Assembly (NCBI GenBank): GCA_045654685.1
Contig: JAZONV010000111.1
Span: 1-31,636 of the forward strand
Direction of reading: 5' to 3'
Length of the DNA stretch: 31,636 nt
Origin: RGIG1828 sp045654685
GTDB taxonomy: Bacteria > Bacillota > Clostridia > UMGS1810
Positions 23,742-31,636 of this stretch are shown here, in pieces. The notes under the pieces were generated by a model. The model was not told where the DNA came from, searched no databases, and was given only the letters and a program-made list of their open reading frames with translations. A program made the position numbers and the translations under genes. The stretch's first letter is position 1. Every line of letters starts with the position of its first letter.

Positions 23742-24434
23742 ATGATAGAAAGAGAACTTCATAAAACATTTATCACAAATGAATCTCCGGAATTCTTGAA
23801 AAATATCGACAATGAAATGATAGCAGAACAGTTTAAAGGTTTTTCGGAGTTTATGATGATGTATAGTTGTGCCATAAGAGAAGTACGCACAAAATTTGAG
23901 GTTTTAAATGATGATTTTTCGGTTGCCTACAAACGAAACCCAATAGAAATGATAAAATCGAGAGTTAAAAGTCCTGTCAGCATAGTGGGGAAACTCAAAA
24001 GAAAGAATTTGCCTCTTACAATGGAATCAATTCTCGATAATCTGAATGATGTTGCAGGCGTCAGGGTCATATGTTCATTTATAGATGACATCTATATGAT
24101 AGGGGAGATGCTTGCAGGTCAGGACGACATAAAACTTATTGATGTCAAAGATTACATAAAAAATCCCAAACCCAACGGATACAGAAGTTATCACATGATT
24201 GTTGAAATTCCTGTGTTTTTCTCAAACAGAAAGCAAAATATGCGAGTTGAGGTTCAACTCCGTACCATTGCCATGGATTTTTGGGCAAGTCTGGAACATA
24301 AAATGCACTACAAAAGAGATTTTGAAGGTGCTGACATTCTTGAAAAAGAACTTGCAAAATGTGCAGAAATTATAGCTTCCACCGACGAGAAAATGCAAAA
24401 GATTAATTATGAACTGGGGAAACTTTCAAAATAA
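23742..24434 (+). CDS. Small alarmone synthetase (GTP pyrophosphokinase, RelQ-like)
   Basis: Makes (p)ppGpp from ATP and GDP or GTP in the stringent response. The 230-residue protein holds only the RelA/SpoT synthetase domain, with no HD hydrolase, TGS or ACT domain, as in RelQ/YjbM. Motifs: SRVKSPVSIVGKLKRK, DVAGVRVICSFIDDIY, NPKPNGYRSYH, and VEVQLRTIAMDFWASLEHKM with the catalytic Glu. The C-terminal helix probably drives tetramer formation, as known for this family. The ATG at 23742 is chosen because AAAGGA lies 9 nt before it, and the longer frame would start inside the promoter. Confidence 0.9.
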   Translation: MIERELHKTFITNESPEFLKNIDNEMIAEQFKGFSEFMMMYSCAIREVRTKFEVLNDDFSVAYKRNPIEMIKSRVKSPVSIVGKLKRKNLPLTMESILDNLNDVAGVRVICSFIDDIYMIGEMLAGQDDIKLIDVKDYIKNPKPNGYRSYHMIVEIPVFFSNRKQNMRVEVQLRTIAMDFWASLEHKMHYKRDFEGADILEKELAKCAEIIASTDEKMQKINYELGKLSK

Positions 24435-24484
24435 TATCATATTTTTGTAACACAGATGTTGACTGAAAAATTGGGGGATTAGAA

Positions 24485-25429
24485 ATGAAAACAGTTGTAC
24501 CTGCATATTATAACCATTTTAAGTGTAAAGCAGATAACTGCGTGCACACATGTTGCATGGGGTGGGAGATAGGAATAGATGGGGATACATATAATTTATA
24601 CAAAGAATCCGACTTGTCTTTTGCAAAACACATATGTGAAAAAATAATATGCGGCTCTGATGGTCCACAGTTTATAACAGATGGCAACAAAAAATGCCCG
24701 TTTCTTCATGAAAACGGACTTTGTGATATTATAATAAAACAAGGCGAAGAATGGCTATGCCAAATCTGCCGTGATCATCCTCGGTTCAAAAATTATTTTT
24801 CCGACAGAGTGGAAATCGGTCTTGGAATGTGCTGTGAAGAAGCGGCACGCCTGATTCTTTCTGAAAATGATTCATCTCTTGTGATTTTGACGGATGAAGC
24901 TGAAACATTTCCTGACCAAGAAGAAAAAGATTTTTTTGATGAAAGAGAATGGATTTTAGAATGTGTTAGATCAGGGAATACACCTGATGATATTATGAAA
25001 ACAATTCAAAAAAAATATCCTCAAACATCTTTGGGAGAAAATCCGTCATACTGGTATGAATTTCTCGATGAACTGGAATGTATGGATAAATCCCGGTATA
25101 TATATTTTAAATATATGAAGGATTGTACCACCTTTAAAACAGGTTTTGAAAAAGATGATATAAAGGCATTCAAAAATATCCTTACATATTATATATACAG
25201 ACATCTTCCAATGGTTTTTGACGGGTATCACATGCAAAGTTGTTTGTCATTTTGTTTTTTGTGTACACATATCATAATTCATATATATCTGAGTCAAAGT
25301 GAAAAAACCTTCGAGACTCTTTGTGATATAGCAAGAGTATTTTCTTCGGAAATAGAATATTCTCTCGAAAATACAGAGGCTGTAATTGATGAAATAGATT
25401 TCTGTATACACTCTTCATGCAATTTTTGA
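24485..25429 (+). CDS. FliB-family protein (flagellin lysine-N-methylase-like)
   Basis: A 314-residue cysteine-rich protein of the FliB type. Diagnostic cysteines are C-x4-C-x3-CC in CKADNCVHTCCMGWEIGIDG, then CPFLHENGLCDI, LCQICRDHPR and GMCCEEA, a pattern suited to an iron-sulphur or zinc site. In Salmonella FliB methylates lysines of flagellin, but many clostridial homologues sit away from flagellar genes and none are seen here, so the target is uncertain. GGGGGAT lies before the ATG. It follows the alarmone synthetase by 50 bp and may share its promoter. It ends one base before the convergent AraC gene. Confidence 0.82.
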   Translation: MKTVVPAYYNHFKCKADNCVHTCCMGWEIGIDGDTYNLYKESDLSFAKHICEKIICGSDGPQFITDGNKKCPFLHENGLCDIIIKQGEEWLCQICRDHPRFKNYFSDRVEIGLGMCCEEAARLILSENDSSLVILTDEAETFPDQEEKDFFDEREWILECVRSGNTPDDIMKTIQKKYPQTSLGENPSYWYEFLDELECMDKSRYIYFKYMKDCTTFKTGFEKDDIKAFKNILTYYIYRHLPMVFDGYHMQSCLSFCFLCTHIIIHIYLSQSEKTFETLCDIARVFSSEIEYSLENTEAVIDEIDFCIHSSCNF

Positions 25430-25430
25430 A

Positions 25431-26246
25431 TCATCGTTTTGATTTTCTGCATTGAGACGGACTTTTTCCCATATGCAGTTTGAAAGTTTTGTTGAAATAC
25501 GAAGCATCATAGAACCCGGTCATTTCCATAACATCGGTTATGGAATAGGATTCATTTGAAAGGAGTTCATAGGCTTTTTCAATTCTGAGTTTGTTTCTGT
25601 ATTTCAAAGGAGATATGCCCGTTTCGGCTTTGAAGCATCTTCTGAACATGCATTCTCCAAGGTTGCACATGGACGCAAGGTCAGATATTGATATATCGTC
25701 AAGATAGTTAATGTTAATATAATGAAGTGCTTTCTCGATTTTTGAATTGTTTCGTGTACTTTCGCTTATGGCAATTGTATATAGAAGCTTCATCAGCACA
25801 GACTTACACCTTAACATAAAACCTGTTTCTTCTTTTTCAAATGTTTTCGCACAATCTTTAAAAATTCCTTCTGTGAGATAACTATTACAATTTAAAAAGG
25901 AACAGATTTCGGGACAAATGGTAATTTGATGACCGTCTAAATTGTTCATAACATAATTTATTGAATATAATTCTCCCTTTTCGTTGCCAATCCATTCTGT
26001 ACGGTAAGCAATGTTGTAGGGGATATAGACAACATCACCATCACATGCAACAATAGGTTTGTCATTGAAAATGTCAAATACGCACTTGCCTGAAACAACG
26101 CATATAAGTCTGTCATGTCTGTGTTCATTGGCATATCGTATGTAGGTGCTTGGCGGTTCAACAAATCTGTGAGCCGCAGAGGCGGATTCTATATAAAAAT
26201 CACCGCTTAAAAGAAGTTCATAATCTGCACTATGTTTAATATACAT
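25431..26246 (-). CDS. AraC-family transcriptional regulator
   Basis: A 271-residue regulator with an N-terminal cupin-like sensing domain (HRHDRLICVVSGKCVFDIFN, DGDVVYIPYNIAYRT) and a C-terminal double HTH (about 165-268: ISISDLASMCNLGECMFRRC, then SITDVMEMTGFYDASYFNKT and FKLHMGKSPSQCR). It diverges from the sugar ABC operon and most likely activates it when the sugar is present. The ATG at 26246 is 14 nt after AAGGAG, an unusually long gap; I see no better in-frame start. A good promoter lies at 26291-26319. Confidence 0.88.
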   Translation of the reverse strand: MYIKHSADYELLLSGDFYIESASAAHRFVEPPSTYIRYANEHRHDRLICVVSGKCVFDIFNDKPIVACDGDVVYIPYNIAYRTEWIGNEKGELYSINYVMNNLDGHQITICPEICSFLNCNSYLTEGIFKDCAKTFEKEETGFMLRCKSVLMKLLYTIAISESTRNNSKIEKALHYININYLDDISISDLASMCNLGECMFRRCFKAETGISPLKYRNKLRIEKAYELLSNESYSITDVMEMTGFYDASYFNKTFKLHMGKSPSQCRKSKR

Positions 26247-26290
26247 AAAAATAAATACAACTCCTTAAAATCTCTATGTCATTGTATCGT

Positions 26291-26319
26291 ATTATACCAC
26301 ATAAATATCGTTTTGTCTA
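26291..26319 (-). promoter_or_regulatory. SigA-type promoter of the AraC regulator
   Basis: On the minus strand TAGACA and TATAAT are 17 bp apart, 45 bp before the ATG. Confidence 0.7.
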
Positions 26320-26411
26320 TAGATTTTTGTAAAAAATTCATATATAATATTAGAGTGTTAAATAATGATATTTAATTCCTGTGGGCTTACATGGGCGAAA
26401 AATGTCACTAT

Positions 26412-26440
26412 TTGTAATGTGTTTCACAACATATTATACA
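26412..26440 (+). promoter_or_regulatory. Possible promoter of the ABC operon
   Basis: TTGTAA and TATACA are separated by 17 bp, 26 bp before the GTG start. Both boxes are weak, which would suit a promoter needing the divergent AraC activator. Confidence 0.4.
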
Positions 26441-26466
26441 TATTACTATTTTGGAGGGCATTAATA

Positions 26467-27429
26467 GTGAAAGAACAAACCATCAATTTAAAGAAGAAGC
26501 CCGGTCTTGGGCAAAGATTCGTTGATGAGATAAGACACAATTTCGTGCTTTATCTTATGGCGATTCCCATCATTGTGTATTTTATCCTGTTTTGTTATCT
26601 TCCGATGTTCGGACTTTTGATTTCATTCCAGGATTTCAGTTTCACAAGAGGGGTATTTGGCAGCCCATGGGCTGATATGTACGGCTTCGAGCATTTTTAC
26701 AAATTCTTCACCAGTGATCTTTTCTGGCCTGTAATTAAAAACACAGTACTCATCAGTTTCTATGAAATTCTTTTCTCATTCCCTGCACCAATCATTTTTG
26801 CATTGATGCTCAATGAAATCAAGAATCTCAAATATAAGAAACTCATTCAGACTGTTACATATCTTCCTCACTTCATATCTATGGTCGTTATCTGTAGTAT
26901 GATTATCCGTTTCTTCAAAGAAGACGGTATCGTAACATCACTCATCCACCTTCTCGGCGGAGCACGTAAAGACTATATGATTGAACCCGGAGCATTCAGA
27001 ACAATCTTTGTTTCAACCGGTATCTGGCAGGGTATTGGTTGGGGAAGTATCATATACATCTCCGCTCTCAGTTCCATCGACCAGGAACTTTATGAAGCAG
27101 CAGTTATTGATGGTGCCGGAAAGTGGAAACAGCTCATACACATCACAATTCCCGGTATCGCTTCAACAATCGTAATTCTCTTCATTATGAGAATGGGACA
27201 TGTACTCAGCGTAGGATATGAAAAGATAATCCTTCTCAAAAACTCATTTACCGAGCCCGTATCCCGTGTACTTGCGGTATACACCTATGAAAGAGGTCTT
27301 GGTAAAGCAGGAATGAACAACTTTTCATATGCATCTGCAGTTGGCTTCTTCACTTCAATTGTTAACATCATGTTCCTTGCAATTACAAACAAAATTTCCA
27401 AGAAGGTCGGCGAGACCAGCTTGTTCTGA
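26467..27429 (+). CDS. Carbohydrate ABC transporter permease, LplB type
   Basis: First inner-membrane channel subunit of a complex-carbohydrate importer, 320 residues with six predicted helices. The EAA loop that contacts the ATPase reads EAAVIDGAGKWKQLIHITIP. NFVLYLMAIPIIVYF and FHFYKF-like FEHFYKFFTSDLFW are typical of LplB proteins. The start is taken as GTG at 26467 because GGAGGG lies 8 nt upstream; the longer frame from 26365 would add 34 unlikely residues and run through the candidate promoter. It is followed after 18 bp by the second permease. Confidence 0.9.
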   Translation: MKEQTINLKKKPGLGQRFVDEIRHNFVLYLMAIPIIVYFILFCYLPMFGLLISFQDFSFTRGVFGSPWADMYGFEHFYKFFTSDLFWPVIKNTVLISFYEILFSFPAPIIFALMLNEIKNLKYKKLIQTVTYLPHFISMVVICSMIIRFFKEDGIVTSLIHLLGGARKDYMIEPGAFRTIFVSTGIWQGIGWGSIIYISALSSIDQELYEAAVIDGAGKWKQLIHITIPGIASTIVILFIMRMGHVLSVGYEKIILLKNSFTEPVSRVLAVYTYERGLGKAGMNNFSYASAVGFFTSIVNIMFLAITNKISKKVGETSLF

Positions 27430-27447
27430 TAAGGAGGATTACATAAA

Positions 27448-28332
27448 ATGGCAATGGTTTATAAACCGTCTATTGGAGAAAAAATCTTCAATATATTCAA
27501 TATATTAGTAATGGCATTAATGATTATCATTTGCCTCTATCCTTTCTGGTATTGTGTAACATGTTCACTTTCTAAAAACATTGTTGGTAACACGGCATCT
27601 CTCATGCTCCTTCCAAAAGGATTCAGTTTTGCGGCATATGCGCAGGTTTTAGCAGACCCTCTCATCATTAACGGATACAAAATCACAATTTTCGTTGTTG
27701 TTGTTGGTACTCTCATAAACCTTGTTGCAACAACAATTGCAGCCTTTCTTCTCACCAGAAGAAATTTTGCCATCAGAGGATTCCTCATGTGGCTCATGCT
27801 CATAACCATGTACTTTGGCGGCGGTATGATTCCTACATATGTTATATATACAAAAGTGCTCGGACTTGAGAACTCACTTCTTGCTCTCATTCTTCCCGGT
27901 GCAGTAAGCGTATATAATATGATAGTTATGAGAACAAACTTTGATGCAATTCCCCGAAGCCTTGAAGAATCTGTTAAGGTTGACGGCGGTAACGATATGC
28001 ATGTCCTCTGGCACATCATCGTTCCTCTTTCAAAAGCCGTAATATCCGTAATGGTTCTTTTCTATGGTGTTGGACACTGGAATTCATGGTTCAATGCTAT
28101 GCTCTATATGCGTGATAATTCCAAAGTTCCTCTCCAGCTTGCCCTTCGTTCACTTCTCATTGTAAATGATGACTCGCAGGCAGCAGCAGCAGGTACAGCG
28201 GATTCAGCGGGTCTTGCAGAAAACCTTAAGTTTGCAACAATCCTTGTTGCAACAGTTCCGATTCTTCTTGTATATCCCTTTATTCAGAAATATTTCGTTA
28301 AAGGTGTAATGATCGGAGCAGTAAAAGGTTAA
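27448..28332 (+). CDS. Carbohydrate ABC transporter permease, YtcP/LplC type
   Basis: Second channel subunit, 294 residues with six helices. Its EAA loop reads EESVKVDGGNDMHVLWHIIV. SLSKNIVGN, LPKGFSFAAY and YFGGGMIPTYV are family hallmarks. The C terminus FVKGVMIGAVKG is the standard ending of this family. AAGGAGG precedes the ATG. It pairs with the LplB-type permease. No ATPase gene is in the operon, so a shared MsmX-like ATPase encoded elsewhere would be needed (known for this class, inferred here). Confidence 0.92.
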   Translation: MAMVYKPSIGEKIFNIFNILVMALMIIICLYPFWYCVTCSLSKNIVGNTASLMLLPKGFSFAAYAQVLADPLIINGYKITIFVVVVGTLINLVATTIAAFLLTRRNFAIRGFLMWLMLITMYFGGGMIPTYVIYTKVLGLENSLLALILPGAVSVYNMIVMRTNFDAIPRSLEESVKVDGGNDMHVLWHIIVPLSKAVISVMVLFYGVGHWNSWFNAMLYMRDNSKVPLQLALRSLLIVNDDSQAAAAGTADSAGLAENLKFATILVATVPILLVYPFIQKYFVKGVMIGAVKG

Positions 28333-28390
28333 TAATGTGGTAATAATTGCCGGATGGCAGTTGTTATAAAAAAAAGTGGAGGTAAATAAT

Positions 28391-30040
28391 ATGAAAAAAG
28401 CAACTAAACTTATTGCTATTATTTCTATGGTAGCAATCCTTGCTACAGCTTTCGCAGCATGCGGCGGCGGTGGCGACCGTGTAGAACACGACGGTAAAGA
28501 ATTTACATTCTGGACTACAATGGATTCACAGTCTGTAAGATCCAAACTCGAAAGCTATGATGATATGCTTATGTTCCAGGAACTCGAAAAGAGAACAGGC
28601 GTACATATCAACTTCCAGCATCCCGTAGCAGGTGCTGAAGGTAACGAATCATTTATCAGTATGATCAACTCTGATAACCGTGCTGAACTCGTTCAGTATT
28701 CATGGTCCGGATATCCCGGTGGTGCACAGCAGGCTATTGATGATGGTGTTATCATTGCTCTCGATGATTATCTCAAAGACCATGCTCCCAACTTCTATGC
28801 ATGTGTTGAAGGTGATCCTGAACACTTCATATTCAAAGAAGGTCTTTCAACTGTAGAAAATGCAAAACTCTGGAAACTCCAGGCTACTTCATCAGAAGGT
28901 CAGTTCTATGGTTTCAACGTTCTTAACATCGGTACAACAAGAAGTTTCGGTGGTCTCTATGTAAGAGGTGACTTACTCAAAGAATGGGGTATGGAAATTC
29001 CTCAGACAATTGACGACTGGACAGCACTTTTTGCAAAAGCAAAAGCAGAAGGTTTTGAAAAACCCTTCACAAGTAGAATTAATACCCTTTCACACACATC
29101 ATACGCTGAACAGTCATTCAACACTGCATTTGGTGTAGGTAAAGGTACATATGTTGAAGACGGTAAAGTTGTTTATGCTCCCTTCCAGCCCGGATACAAA
29201 GAGTATGTTGCTCAGATGGCTGAATGGATGGAAGCAGGTTACATTGATCCCGGTTTCGTTACAAACGAATCTGAAGTTATCAAAGGTAACATCACAAACG
29301 GAATTTCAATTGCATCCTGGGGATGGATCGGTGGCGATCTCGGCACAATCATTCCTGCAGGTCGTGAAACAAACCCCGACTTTGACCTCGTAGCATGTCC
29401 TCACCCTGCAATGGCTGATGGTACACCTGCTCAGTATCAGATGACATACAACGAAGCATCTGACGCTGCTATTGCTATCACATACAACTGTGGCAACTAC
29501 GAAAAAGCAATGGAATGGGTTGACTACCGTTACAGCAAAGAAGGTGCTGAACTCAACATCTTCGGTGTTGAAGGCGATACATTCACAAAAGAAGAAACTG
29601 ACGAAAGAACAGTTTACACATACACAGACAAAATTGTAAATCCTGATCCTGCTAAATTCAACTCTGTTGAAGAAGCACTCTATCACTATATGCTTCCCTG
29701 TAACCACCCCGGTTTCAACCAGCATCCTGACTACCTCAATGGTTACTATCCTTATGAATCACAGAAAGAAGCTGTTACAACTTGGAACCTTGCTATTGAA
29801 GCATCCAAGAAACATGCTATTCCTAACATTGGATTCACACAGGAAGAACTCGAAGGTATAGCAGATGTACAAGAAGTTGCAAAAGCTCCCCTCGAAGCTG
29901 CTCTTTGTAACATCATTCTTGGCAAAGCATCCATCGATACATACGATGAAGCACTTGCTGCTGCTAAACCTCACTATGACAAATATCTCGAAATTCAGCA
30001 GACTGCATATGACAGATATCTTGCAAAAGTAAATGCGTAA
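28391..30040 (+). CDS. Extracellular solute-binding lipoprotein of the sugar ABC transporter (LplA type)
   Basis: The substrate-binding lipoprotein of the importer, 549 residues, within the range for LplA-like proteins. The start is ATG 28391, 7 nt after GGAGGT; the in-frame GTG at 28376 lies over that ribosome site. The signal ends AFAAC followed by GGGG, a flexible tether. The body has typical binding-protein segments: KEFTFWTTMDSQS, LKEWGMEIPQTIDDWTALF, YVAQMAEWMEAGYIDPGF, AMEWVDYRYSKEGAELNIFG. Codon use is strongly biased to CTC, ATC, AAC and GGT compared with neighbouring genes, which points to very high expression. The ligand is probably an oligosaccharide; it cannot be named. Confidence 0.92.
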   Translation: MKKATKLIAIISMVAILATAFAACGGGGDRVEHDGKEFTFWTTMDSQSVRSKLESYDDMLMFQELEKRTGVHINFQHPVAGAEGNESFISMINSDNRAELVQYSWSGYPGGAQQAIDDGVIIALDDYLKDHAPNFYACVEGDPEHFIFKEGLSTVENAKLWKLQATSSEGQFYGFNVLNIGTTRSFGGLYVRGDLLKEWGMEIPQTIDDWTALFAKAKAEGFEKPFTSRINTLSHTSYAEQSFNTAFGVGKGTYVEDGKVVYAPFQPGYKEYVAQMAEWMEAGYIDPGFVTNESEVIKGNITNGISIASWGWIGGDLGTIIPAGRETNPDFDLVACPHPAMADGTPAQYQMTYNEASDAAIAITYNCGNYEKAMEWVDYRYSKEGAELNIFGVEGDTFTKEETDERTVYTYTDKIVNPDPAKFNSVEEALYHYMLPCNHPGFNQHPDYLNGYYPYESQKEAVTTWNLAIEASKKHAIPNIGFTQEELEGIADVQEVAKAPLEAALCNIILGKASIDTYDEALAAAKPHYDKYLEIQQTAYDRYLAKVNA

Positions 30041-30065
30041 TTTCTGATAAATTAAACATTAAAAA

Positions 30066-30086
30066 CCGCACTCCATTATGGAGTGC
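30066..30086 (+). terminator. Operon terminator stem, apparently split by the IS
   Basis: GCACTCC pairs with GGAGTGC around ATTAT, preceded by AAAAACC. The expected GG and T run on the right are missing, and IS-like sequence begins at once. This suggests insertion at 30086/30087 (inference). Confidence 0.55.
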
Positions 30087-30096
30087 ACAGACTGTC

Positions 30097-30126
30097 GAAA
30101 AAGTCCAGAAAAGTCTGGGCTTTTTC
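30097..30126 (+). terminator. Hairpin at the IS left end (insulating terminator)
   Basis: GAAAAAGTCCAGA pairs over 13 bp (one G-T) with TCTGGGCTTTTTC around an AAAG loop, so the right arm ends in a T run. It would stop outside transcription from entering the transposase gene, a known strategy of insertion sequences. Confidence 0.65.
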
Positions 30127-30138
30127 TTCGTTTTATGG

Positions 30139-30144
30139 TATAAT
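30139..30144 (+). promoter_or_regulatory. Extended -10 promoter of the transposase
   Basis: TGGTATAAT has the TGn extension before TATAAT, 19 bp upstream of the first ATG. No good -35 is visible. Confidence 0.5.
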
Positions 30145-30162
30145 ATCCTTGGGTGATGAAAT

Positions 30163-31636
30163 ATGATGCAAAAAGGATATGAGAACAGATATCAAGTTGA
30201 AATGATAAGTATAGAGGACTTGGTACCACAAGACCATTTGTTAAGACAAATAAGCGAAGCAGTTGACTTTTCTAAAATATATGAGTTTGTGGAAGAACTG
30301 TATTGTGATGATAACGGAAGACCAAGTATTGACCCCGTTGTTCTTTTTAAAATGGTGTTAATTCAGCATTTGTATGGTTTACCATCATTACGCAGAACTG
30401 CTGATGATGTATCTTTGAATATTGCATACCGTTGGTTTTTGGGTTATGGCTTAACTGACGAAACGCCGCACTTCTCAACAATCAGCTACAATTTTCGTCA
30501 CCGTTTTAATGCAGATACAATAGACAAAATATTGCATGGATATTAAGTGAAGCTGCGGAAGCAGGATATTTAAAACCAGAAGCAGTATTCATAGATGGAA
30601 CTCACATAAAAGCAAATGCAAATACCAAAAAGAAGATTGAAATAGAAGTTCCTGTTGCAGCCAAACGATATGCAGATGAACTCTTAAAAGAAATCAATAA
30701 CGACAGAGTTGAACATGGAAAGAAACCATTTGACGATGATGATACCCCCAAAACAAGCGGAAAGAAAAAAGATAACACATCTAAGAAAAAACTGAAAAAT
30801 CGTAAGAAAGCAGAAAAAACAAAGAAAATTACTCAAAGCACAACGGATCCTGAAAGTGGACTTTTCGTAAAGGGTGAACATCAAAGGCAATTTGCATATG
30901 AGGCTCATACGGCTTGTGATAAAAATGGTTTTGTTCTTGAAACAGTAGTAACACCCGGCAATGTTCACGATAGCGTAGCTTTTGATGATGTATATAACAA
31001 ACTTATAGAAAACTTTCCAGAAATAGAAACGATAGTAGCAGACAGTGCATACAAAACACCCCACATTTGTAAGAAGATATTTGATGGTGGCAGAGTTTTA
31101 TCCACAGCATACAAAAGACCGATGACAAAGAAAGGCGGTCACGAATGGTGGAAATATGTATATGACGAATATTATGATTGTATTATCTGTCCTGAATATC
31201 AAGTGTTAGATTACAGAACAACAAACCGTGATGGTTACAGAGAATACAAAAGCAATCCTGAAACATGTAAAAATTGTCCCACAAGGCATTTATGCACAGA
31301 ATCAAAGGATTGTATAAAGACAGTAACCAAACATATATGGTCGGATTACATAGAACTTGCAGAGGATATTCGGCAGACACCCGAATATGCTGATTTATAC
31401 AAACTGCGAAAAGAGAAAATCGAGAGAGTGTTTGCAGATGCGAAAGAAAAGCACGCAATGAGATACACTCCATATACAGGTCTTGCACAGGTAACAAACT
31501 GGGTAAGGCTCAAGTTTGCTACAATGAATTTAAAAAAGCTTGCAAAATGGAAATGGAAGAGGAACAATACCCCTTCCAAATTGCTTATTTTTATCGTATT
31601 TTTAATAAAAACGAAGAAGAACCCGATTTTTGCCTA
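30163..31636 (+). pseudogene. IS1182-family DDE transposase, frameshifted and incomplete
   Basis: The first frame (30163-30546) encodes the N-terminal DUF772/InsH-type domain (MVLIQHLYGLPSLRRTADDV, GYGLTDETPHFSTISYNFR). It hits a stop just after a point near 30530 where one T seems to be missing: restoring ATTTGC gives IFAWILSEAAEAGYL. The second frame is then open to the window end, with catalytic Asp in FIDGTHIKANA, Asp in VADSAYKT and Glu in EKIERVFADAKEKHAMRY, plus the cysteine module CIICPEY, CKNCPTRHLC typical of this family. No canonical slippery heptamer is present at the shift, so an inactivating deletion is likelier than programmed frameshifting. Confidence 0.82.

Larger units (their letters stand above)
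30087..31636 (+). mobile_element. IS1182-family insertion sequence, left part (cut by window end)
   Basis: It starts with ACAGACTGTCGAAAAAGTCC, resembling IS1182-type ends, and carries a hairpin, a promoter and a frameshifted transposase. The right end is outside the window, so terminal repeats and target duplication could not be checked. Confidence 0.7.

Overview
The window looks like a chromosomal segment of a low-GC, AT-rich Firmicute, most likely a gut-type clostridium. This rests on a BspA-type surface protein, a DUF1540 protein, strong AGGAGG ribosome sites, LplB/YtcP-type permeases, a FliB-like protein, a small RelA/SpoT-type synthetase, and many dispersed palindromic repeats. No phage, CRISPR array, rRNA or replication origin is visible.

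Layout. (1) 0.3-4.2 kb: a membrane-anchored LuxR-type regulator diverges from a large secreted BspA-like protein; the shared intergenic region carries repeated TCCCATACT boxes. (2) 4.2-7 kb: a lipoprotein nuclease, a DUF1540 protein and a D-lactate dehydrogenase, all leftward. (3) 7.2-12 kb: an accessory stretch of SGNH hydrolase, glycosidase-like barrel protein, frameshifted serine hydrolase, an unknown 90-residue protein and a small lipoprotein. It is threaded with a repeat family whose end motif is CTTGACACGAGT. (4) 12.5-18.5 kb: nicotinamidase-like hydrolase, a palindrome cluster, Na+-pump decarboxylase beta subunit with a 44-residue gamma-like partner, HAD phosphatase, AGE-family epimerase, YdjC-type deacetylase and cyclase-family hydrolase. 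(5) 18.5-19.7 kb: a decayed zone with two regulator pseudogenes, a 327-bp MITE-like element and tRNA-Pro(CGG). (6) 19.7-25.4 kb: TPM protein, Gfo/Idh/MocA oxidoreductase, a pssA-psd operon, a 44-residue Asn/Gln-rich protein, a (p)ppGpp synthetase and a FliB-like protein. (7) 25.4-30 kb: an AraC regulator diverging from a carbohydrate ABC import operon (two permeases and a lipoprotein binding protein, no ATPase). (8) 30.1 kb to the end: an IS1182-type element with a frameshifted transposase, apparently inserted into the operon's terminator and cut by the window edge.

Much of the gene content fits a fermentative glycan user: it imports oligosaccharides, trims and deacetylates amino sugars, epimerises sugars and ferments to D-lactate. 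The best candidate for something undescribed is the CTTGACACGAGT repeat family at 7.2-11.7 kb. It places one motif, in one orientation, upstream of each of four consecutive unrelated genes, and it occurs as two elements with partly preserved secondary structure.
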